Assembly: GCA_046704385.1 (NCBI GenBank)
Contig: JBJKSB010000068.1
Coordinates: 1-41,668, forward strand
Origin: GH45 sp046704385
GTDB lineage: Bacteria > Bacteroidota > Bacteroidia > Bacteroidales > SZUA-534
Reading direction: 5' to 3'
Length of the DNA stretch: 41,668 nucleotides
Shown: in pieces, positions 35,674 through 41,668 of the stretch
Position numbering within the stretch: position 1 is the first letter of the stretch
Layout: every line of letters starts with the position of its first letter
Translations under genes and position numbers: made by a program
Notes under the pieces: model-generated
Database searches by the model: none
Seen by the model: only the letters and a program-made list of their open reading frames with translations
What the model was told of the DNA's origin: nothing

Positions 35674-36933
35674 CTATTTTTCAGTAAGGTAATCCATCCG
35701 TTGATTGGTCAGCTGATGAATAAATTCATTTTTAATTTTCTCGAATTCGTCTTTATTTACCTTTTTAATAGGTTCAACCGGTGGTGCATCCACCTTAAGC
35801 GGGTCTACTGCCTGCCCATTTTTAAAAAACCTGAAATCGAGGTGTGGCCCTGTGGCATAACCTGTCATTCCAACATAACCTATTAACTGGCCCTGTGTAA
35901 CATGATCACCCACTTTTAATCCTCTGGCAAAAGCCTTCAGGTGAGCATATTGCGTAGTATAAACACTATTATGCTTAATTTTTATATAATTTCCTGCACC
36001 ATGTCGCTGGTAGCCTTTTTTAACCACAAAACCGTCACCTACACTATGTACTGGTGTACCTTCGGGTGCAGCATAATCCACTCCGTGGTGCGGCCGCCGG
36101 ATTTTCAGAATCGGGTGTAACCGGCTGTTTGAAAATCGTGAACTTATGTGGTTATACTTTAACGGGGCTTTTAAAAATGCACGACGTAGGCTCTGACCTT
36201 CTTCATCAAAGAAATTGCCAATATCATCCTGAACAAAATAAATGGCATAAAAATCACTATTCTGATGATTAAAAAGTGCTGCATAAATTTTTTCAATCCC
36301 AACTGAAACGGTATCTAAATAGCGTTCGTCATAAATCACATAAAACTGATCGCCTTTTTGCAATCCAAAAAAGTCGATACTCCAGGCATAAATCTCCGAA
36401 AGTTCAATCGACATCATTGGATTGATGTTATTTTCGATCATTGCATCCCACAAATTTGTTTTAATGGTTCCTGTAGCCAACTTTTTCTCAATATAGGTTG
36501 GCTTTTCATTCATAGCAACCTCCACAGAATCGAATAGTTTTATAACTACATATTCGGTTTGTGTATGTTCATAAACAAAATATTTAAGCTGGTTTGTAGA
36601 ATCGTTAGCAAAAAACAACTTATAAGAATTCCCTGATCGCATTTGTTTTACATTAAAAGGTTTTTTAATCTGTGCAATCTGCTCAATGGTTTTCGGTGAA
36701 ATCCCGTTGGGAATAAGAATATGCGATAAGTTCTCGTTTCGTTTAATTACTCCTGATTCTATCCGGAACGAATCAACGGGTAAGCCGTATTCTAAAACCG
36801 GGAGGCTATCATCAACAATTTCATGAACCGGTCCTTCGTCGTCAACAATTTGACTTTCATGATCGGTACAGGTAATTAAAGATAACAGCGTAATGACAGT
36901 AAGTAATAAACTAATTAGTAAATCTTTTCTCAT
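35674..36933 (-). CDS. M23 family metallopeptidase, probable lipoprotein
   Basis: 419 residues. The N-terminus (LISLLLTVITLLSLITC) looks like a lipoprotein signal with Cys22, although Thr at the position before Cys is unusual. The middle holds LysM/OapA-like or GEVE-type domains (LSHILIPNGIS, LWDAMIENNINPMMSIELSE) of the kind that precede M23 domains in cell-wall peptidases. The M23 domain lies at ~265-385: H282-H-G-V-D286 gives the HxxxD metal pair, His331 is in YAHLK, and the final motif is PHLDF (H364, D366) where LytM has H-x-H, so one zinc ligand is Asp. That substitution is common in the phylum. It cuts peptidoglycan cross-links, probably from the outer-membrane side. Confidence 0.85.
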   Translation of the reverse strand: MRKDLLISLLLTVITLLSLITCTDHESQIVDDEGPVHEIVDDSLPVLEYGLPVDSFRIESGVIKRNENLSHILIPNGISPKTIEQIAQIKKPFNVKQMRSGNSYKLFFANDSTNQLKYFVYEHTQTEYVVIKLFDSVEVAMNEKPTYIEKKLATGTIKTNLWDAMIENNINPMMSIELSEIYAWSIDFFGLQKGDQFYVIYDERYLDTVSVGIEKIYAALFNHQNSDFYAIYFVQDDIGNFFDEEGQSLRRAFLKAPLKYNHISSRFSNSRLHPILKIRRPHHGVDYAAPEGTPVHSVGDGFVVKKGYQRHGAGNYIKIKHNSVYTTQYAHLKAFARGLKVGDHVTQGQLIGYVGMTGYATGPHLDFRFFKNGQAVDPLKVDAPPVEPIKKVNKDEFEKIKNEFIHQLTNQRMDYLTEK

Positions 36934-36984
36934 ACAGTTTTGTTTAGTTCAACAATAGGTTTTAAGGGTAATATCGGGTTAATT

Positions 36985-37848
36985 TTATCCTTTAATTTTT
37001 TCAAATCCTTCACCGTAAACACCCATTACCTGACCTTGCGATATGAATGCTTTTGGATCAATTTCATTTACAATTCTATGTACTATAGGAGCTTCATTTC
37101 TGCGCACAATAGTTACAATTACTTTTGTGGGCGTTTTTGTATACCACCCTTCACCATTGAGTATAGTAACTCCTCTTTTAATCTGACTACTAATGTTGTC
37201 AGCAATATCGTCATGACTCTTGCTAAAAATCATCATTTGAATGGATTGTTTGCTGCCATTTAATACCAAATCAATGGTATAAGCGGCAATCCCCATGGTA
37301 ACAAATCCATACACCAGCTTTTCCATACTGTGAAACAAAAAATAGGATGAGCCTATAATAATGATATCGCAATACAGAATTATTTTACCAGGGCTTACAT
37401 TCCTGTATTTTGTAATAAGCATGGCTATAATATCAGTACCTCCTGTGCTGCCTCCCTGCGAAAAAACAATACCAACTCCCGTCCCGGCAAGCAAACCACC
37501 AAGAACCGTTGCCATAAACCCTTCGGAGATTATTGGTTCTGTTATAAATTTTTGCTGAATTGTCAGGAAGAAAGAGATCATCACCACGCTATAAATGGTT
37601 TTAATACCAAAATTTGCACCTAATACTTTTATGGCAATGGTTATCAACACAGCATTAATGATCAGGTATGGATAACCGGCCGGAATACCTGTAGCATAAA
37701 ATATACCGGCAGCAACTCCACTTATGCCTCCTCCCATGATCTTTGCAGGGATTAAAAAAGCGGTCCAACCTAAGGCGTGGATAAATAAACCCAGAGTTAT
37801 TACAAAATAAACCCTGAATTGGCTCCATATGTTACTCTTCTTTTTCAC
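36985..37848 (-). CDS. YitT family (DUF161/DUF2179) membrane protein
   Basis: 287 residues: about five membrane helices in the first ~190 residues, including FIHALGWTAFLIPAKIMGGG and GGLLAGTGVGIVFSQGGSTG (the glycine-rich family motif followed by GTDIIA), then a C-terminal DUF2179 domain (~205-280), with SKSHDDIADNISSQIKRGVT and ending in the typical YTKTPTKVIVTIVRRNE region. Members are uncharacterised inner-membrane proteins, some suspected to be transporters. It reads away from leuS, whose terminator lies between the two. Confidence 0.88.
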   Translation of the reverse strand: MKKKSNIWSQFRVYFVITLGLFIHALGWTAFLIPAKIMGGGISGVAAGIFYATGIPAGYPYLIINAVLITIAIKVLGANFGIKTIYSVVMISFFLTIQQKFITEPIISEGFMATVLGGLLAGTGVGIVFSQGGSTGGTDIIAMLITKYRNVSPGKIILYCDIIIIGSSYFLFHSMEKLVYGFVTMGIAAYTIDLVLNGSKQSIQMMIFSKSHDDIADNISSQIKRGVTILNGEGWYTKTPTKVIVTIVRRNEAPIVHRIVNEIDPKAFISQGQVMGVYGEGFEKIKG

Positions 37849-37904
37849 AAATTTGGGTGCAAGTATAGATATTAAAACAGATAAATAAAAATAAGGTTCA
37901 CAGT

Positions 37905-37936
37905 AAAAAGCCTGTCAAACGTTTGAGTGACAGGCT
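37905..37936 (-). terminator. Rho-independent terminator of leuS
   Basis: On the minus strand AGCCTGTCA pairs with TGACAGGCT (arms 37928-37936 and 37909-37917), and the hairpin is followed by a run of five T. It follows leuS by 67 bases. Confidence 0.9.
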
Positions 37937-38003
37937 GAAAATCAATATTTAAGCGTATTTCATCAAATTATTAACAAAACCGTCTTTTTGTCAACCACTT
38001 AGG

Positions 38004-40787
38004 TTAAATTACAATATTTACTATTTTTCCCGGAACCACGATGACCTTTTTAGGTGATTTTCCTTCAAGCCATTTCTGTGTGTTTTCGAGGTCTAAAACG
38101 GCTTTTTCCACTTCCTCTTTTGTTGCCGATAAAGGCAGATTTACAGTAAACCTTACTTTTCCGTTAAACGAAACCGGGTAATCCTTGTTGTTTTCAACTA
38201 AAAACGATTCGTCAAATTCAGGAAATGCTGCTCCGGTTATACTGTTTTTGTGACCCAATAATGACCAAAGTTCTTCAGCAATATGCGGTGCAAAAGGTGA
38301 TAAAATGATCACCAGTTTTTCCAACACCTCCTGCTTGTGACACTTCAAATCAGTGAGCTCATTTACACAGATCATAAAGGCACTCACTGAAGTGTTGAAA
38401 GAGAATTTTTCAATATCCTCTTTTATTTTTTTGATGGTTTTGTGAATTACTTTTTGCTCATCAGGTGTAGGTAGTTCCTTTGTTACAATGAATTCGCCAT
38501 TTGAATCAAAATACAATCTCCATAGTTTTTTCAAAAAGCGGTGAACCCCTTCAATACCTGATGTATCCCAGGGTTTCGAAATTTCAAGTGGTCCCAGAAA
38601 CATTTCGTACAAGCGCAGAGTATCTGCCCCGTACTGTTCAATAATATCGTCAGGGTTGACCACATTAAACATCGATTTCGACATTTTTTCAACAGCGTAA
38701 CCACAAACATATTTGCCTTCCTCAAGAATAAATTCAGCAGTATTGAACTCTGGTCTCCATGCTTTGAACTTATCCAAATCCAATGTGTCGTTATGCACAA
38801 TATTAACATCCACATGAATTTCCGTAACTTCATAATCATTACGCAGCCCGTATGAAACAAATGTGTTGGTATCCTTTATCCGATATACAAAATTTGAACG
38901 CCCCTGTATCATGCCCTGGTTTATGAGCTTTTTAAAAGGTTCATCTTTACAAACCAGTCCAAGGTCGAATAAAAACTTATTCCAAAAACGGCTGTAAACC
39001 AAGTGGCCTGTGGCATGTTCGGTACCGCCGATATATAAATCAACATCCTCCCAGTATTCGTTGACCTTTTTACTAACCAAAGTTTTACTGTTTCCCGGAT
39101 CCATATACCTCAGGTAGTAAGCCGATGAACCGGCAAAGCCCGGCATTGTGCTTAATTCATAAGGATCTCCCTCTGCCGTTGCCCAATTATTTGCGCGTCC
39201 CAAAGGAGGCTGACCATCTTCAGTAGGTAAATATTTATCTACTTCGGGCAGTTCGAGTGGTAATTTATCTTCATCTAATACATAAGGTATACCATCCTTG
39301 TAATAAACCGGGAATGGTTCGCCCCAATAACGCTGACGGCTAAAGATAGCATCGCGTAAACGGAAATTTACTTTACCATAGCCCAGTTTTTGTTCCTCAA
39401 TATATTTGATAATATTTGAAATAGCTTCCTTAACTTCCATACCGTTTAACAAGGTGGAATTTATCATTTTACCTTCTTTTGAATCATATGATTCTTCCCA
39501 GGTTTGAGGATCGGTAGGTTCATCTCCCTCTTTTACCACAACCTGAAGTATTGGTAAATTGAATTCGCGGGCAAATGCAAAGTCGCGGCTGTCGTGTCCC
39601 GGAACGGCCATAATAGCTCCGGTACCGTAGCCTGAGAGTACATAATCAGCAATCCAGATAGGAATTTCATTTCCGGTTATGGGGTTTATACCATAAGCTC
39701 CGGTGAATTTACCGGTTATTTTGTTTACATCGGCAATACGTTCACGTTCCGTGCGGCTTTTCACCCACTCAATGTAGTTATCTACTTCTGTTTGATTATC
39801 TGGTATAGTTATTTTAGATACCAATTCGTGCTCGGGAGCCAGCACCATAAAAGTTGCACCATAAAGTGTATCGGGACGAGTTGTAAAAACTTCAATCAAC
39901 TCATCGTGACCTTTTAATTTAAAGTTTACCGAAGCACCTTCGCTCCTGCCAATCCAGTTACGCTGAACTTCAGTTAATGATTCGGTCCAGTCAATGGTAT
40001 CAAGGCCGTTGAGCAGGCGTTGTGCGTAGGCCGAAACCCTGAGGCTCCATTGTTTCATCTTTTTCTGAACTACCGGGTAACCACCACGTACCGAAACGCC
40101 ATCTTTAACCTCATCGTTTGCCAACACCGTGCCCAATTCAGCACACCAGTTCACCTGGGTTTCAGCCAAAAAGGCAATACGATAATTCAACAGGATTTCC
40201 TGTTGCTGTTTTTCATTAAAACCATTCCACTGCTCGGCAGTGAATTTCTCAGATTCTGAACAGGCAGCATTTATGTTGTAATTTCCTTCTTTTTCAAATA
40301 TTTTAACCAAATCCCCAACCGGTTCCGCTTTTTGGCTGTCGTTATTAAAATAATGTTTAAACATTTGGATAAAAGCCCATTGTGTCCAGTGGTAATAATC
40401 CGGGTCACAGGTGCGGACTTCGCGGTCCCAATCGTATGAAAAACCAATTTTATCGAGCTGTTCGCGATATCGTTTTATATTATTTTCGGTAGTAATTGCC
40501 GGGTGTTGACCGGTTTGAATGGCATATTGCTCGGCTGGTAAACCATAGGCATCGTAACCCATGGGGTGCAATACATTGAATCCGTTTAAGCGCTTAAACC
40601 GGCTGTAAATATCTGAGGCTATATAACCCAGCGGATGTCCCACGTGCAACCCGGCTCCTGACGGATAAGGAAACATATCGAGCACATAGTACTTTGGTTT
40701 CGACTCATCAACATCAACCTTGTAAATTTGGTTTTTACGCCAGTATTCCTGCCACTTTTTTTCAATATCACCAAAGTTGTATTCCAT
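38004..40787 (-). CDS. leuS: Leucyl-tRNA synthetase
   Basis: 927 residues, class I synthetase charging tRNA-Leu. The HIGH-type motif is HVGH at 48-51 (in PSGAGLHVGHPLGY) and the KMSKS loop lies near residue 700 (VEKMSKSMFNV). The CP1 editing domain includes VFTTRPDTLYGATFMVLAPE. It is longer than the E. coli enzyme (about 860), with extra sequence around residues 150-230 and 620-690, as often seen in this phylum. The C-terminal domain ends KVIVVPGKIVNIVI. A TAATTTTG -7 box lies upstream at 40832-40839. Confidence 0.96.
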   Translation of the reverse strand: MEYNFGDIEKKWQEYWRKNQIYKVDVDESKPKYYVLDMFPYPSGAGLHVGHPLGYIASDIYSRFKRLNGFNVLHPMGYDAYGLPAEQYAIQTGQHPAITTENNIKRYREQLDKIGFSYDWDREVRTCDPDYYHWTQWAFIQMFKHYFNNDSQKAEPVGDLVKIFEKEGNYNINAACSESEKFTAEQWNGFNEKQQQEILLNYRIAFLAETQVNWCAELGTVLANDEVKDGVSVRGGYPVVQKKMKQWSLRVSAYAQRLLNGLDTIDWTESLTEVQRNWIGRSEGASVNFKLKGHDELIEVFTTRPDTLYGATFMVLAPEHELVSKITIPDNQTEVDNYIEWVKSRTERERIADVNKITGKFTGAYGINPITGNEIPIWIADYVLSGYGTGAIMAVPGHDSRDFAFAREFNLPILQVVVKEGDEPTDPQTWEESYDSKEGKMINSTLLNGMEVKEAISNIIKYIEEQKLGYGKVNFRLRDAIFSRQRYWGEPFPVYYKDGIPYVLDEDKLPLELPEVDKYLPTEDGQPPLGRANNWATAEGDPYELSTMPGFAGSSAYYLRYMDPGNSKTLVSKKVNEYWEDVDLYIGGTEHATGHLVYSRFWNKFLFDLGLVCKDEPFKKLINQGMIQGRSNFVYRIKDTNTFVSYGLRNDYEVTEIHVDVNIVHNDTLDLDKFKAWRPEFNTAEFILEEGKYVCGYAVEKMSKSMFNVVNPDDIIEQYGADTLRLYEMFLGPLEISKPWDTSGIEGVHRFLKKLWRLYFDSNGEFIVTKELPTPDEQKVIHKTIKKIKEDIEKFSFNTSVSAFMICVNELTDLKCHKQEVLEKLVIILSPFAPHIAEELWSLLGHKNSITGAAFPEFDESFLVENNKDYPVSFNGKVRFTVNLPLSATKEEVEKAVLDLENTQKWLEGKSPKKVIVVPGKIVNIVI

Positions 40788-40831
40788 AACTATTAATTAT
40801 TGAGACCTATAATTATCACTAAATGAGGGCG

Positions 40832-40839
40832 CAAAATTA
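40832..40839 (-). promoter_or_regulatory. -7 box (TAATTTTG) of leuS
   Basis: TAATTTTG on the minus strand, about 45 bases before the ATG. The -33 position carries TTTC instead of TTTG, 19 bases upstream. Plausible promoter. Confidence 0.55.
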
Positions 40840-41668
40840 GAAAAAATATTGGCAGGTTGAAATAATATATTTGTCTTGAACGATATCCCTTTAATATAAA
40901 TTCGTTACAATTCACCCTTTGTCAGCCAGCTGGTGTACACCTCCCTTAGGGACTCATCCCCCTGACCCCCTTCAAAGGGGGATTTACTCCGATTTTACTG
41001 TCCATAAATTTAAACAAATTACCTTCGATTAAACTTTAAAGGTATTCATTCTTAAAGTGGTAACTTTCTTCGACATAGCTCAATCGCTCATTTGAAAGTA
41101 ATTACATAATATGCAGTAGTGAATATAAGTTTACGAAGTCCCCCTTTGAAGGCATAGCCCCCGAAATCAAGTTCGGGGCAGGCTGTCAAGCTAAGACCAT
41201 ATAAAATTGAAAATGAGACTAATTAATCATTCCTGAAACTTTTCTACATTTCGTCGCATTAAACGATAGTATTTTATGGTAGCATACCTGCTTGCGACGA
41301 TTTTAATTGCGTATCCTATTACCCAGAGCTAACTTCGACTAAGCGCAACAAAAACAGCTCAGTTACCCGTCTTGGGCTGAAATGATACGCCCTTTCAGGG
41401 CAACTTTGAGTCTGGGGACAGGTTACCCGAGGCGTTCCGTGTGTCGCCGTAGCTTTAGCGGAGGAGCAGCCATCGGGTTGAAATTATCAGGGCTTTCAGC
41501 CCATGGGCTAAAGATTACAATTGAAGCTCCTCGCAGCAAGCTGACGAGGAATCTTCGATTCTTTTATAATTACTTTTTTTGCGTTCGCTTACCCCGCAGC
41601 AAGCTGACGGGGAATGCGCTCACAGAATTCGAATTGGCATGTTATTCTTCTTTCGCCACGGAGTGGCA
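40840..41668. other. Gene-free right edge, rich in palindromes
   Basis: No credible open frame. It contains CCCCCTTCAAAGGGGGA (40966-40982) with an inverted partner TCCCCCTTTGAAGG (41139-41152); GCCCCCGAA...TTCGGGGC (about 41157-41181); two 13-nt hairpins, GCCCTTTCAGGGC (41389-41401) and GGGCTTTCAGCCC (41490-41502); and two copies of the 21-nt REP-like hairpin (separate entry). Confidence 0.6.
41529..41612 (+). repeat. Two tandem copies of the 21-nt REP-like hairpin
   Basis: Copy 41529-41549 is CCTCG-CAGCAAGCTGA-CGAGG and copy 41592-41612 is CCCCG-CAGCAAGCTGA-CGGGG. The 11-nt middle is identical and the third stem pair changes from T-A to C-G, so the base pairing is kept. Both are followed by AAT. 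They belong with the hairpins at 6967-6987 and 8303-8323. Confidence 0.75.

Noticed and set aside
1..41668. CRISPR array, prophage or transposase
   Set aside because: No regular direct-repeat/spacer array, no phage structural or integrase genes and no transposase frame were seen.

Overview
The window is a chromosomal segment of a member of the Bacteroidota, most likely a Bacteroidales/Marinilabiliales-type bacterium. Evidence: AT-rich intergenic DNA, promoters of the TTG / TAnnTTTG type (upstream of rplU, the bifunctional nuclease gene, fba, argR and others), few Shine-Dalgarno sequences, a secreted protein with a type IX secretion C-terminal sorting domain, and a DUF5686-type outer-membrane protein with an N-terminal carboxypeptidase-like domain. 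Species-level placement is not possible by eye.

Layout. 1-2040: repeat-rich DNA around an aldo/keto reductase. 2041-3765: Bax-inhibitor-1-like membrane protein, AlkD-like HEAT-repeat protein and tRNA-His, all on the minus strand. 4027-8235: a secreted MORN-repeat protein and two different class II fructose-bisphosphate aldolases, transcribed divergently. 8364-11094 (minus): a predicted outer-membrane protein, a small secreted protein, and a PAS plus class III cyclase-homology protein whose catalytic residues are lost. 11188-14659: cyclophilin and the DUF5686 protein. 14751-19561: argR-carA-carB, linking arginine sensing to carbamoyl phosphate synthesis. 19808-26555: two secreted proteins of unknown function, purL, and the T9SS cargo protein. 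26809-28296: a chemoreceptor with a c-type-heme-like sensor domain, split by an in-frame TGA. 28473-31126 (minus): ruvC, serS, rpmA, rplU. 31385-35665: bifunctional nuclease with UVR motif, CNT nucleoside transporter, and an orphan sensor histidine kinase. 35674-40787 (minus): M23 lipoprotein peptidase, YitT-family membrane protein, leuS. 40788-41668: no gene, several palindromic repeats.

Most genes are housekeeping: nucleotide synthesis (carAB, purL), translation (serS, leuS, rplU, rpmA, tRNA-His), glycolysis (two aldolases) and recombination (ruvC). I found no phage, CRISPR array, transposase or defence island. The most unusual items are the heme-type chemoreceptor with an in-frame stop, the pseudo-cyclase with a secreted neighbour, the paired aldolases with the inner one bracketed by inverted repeats, and a family of 21-nt hairpin repeats with covarying stems.
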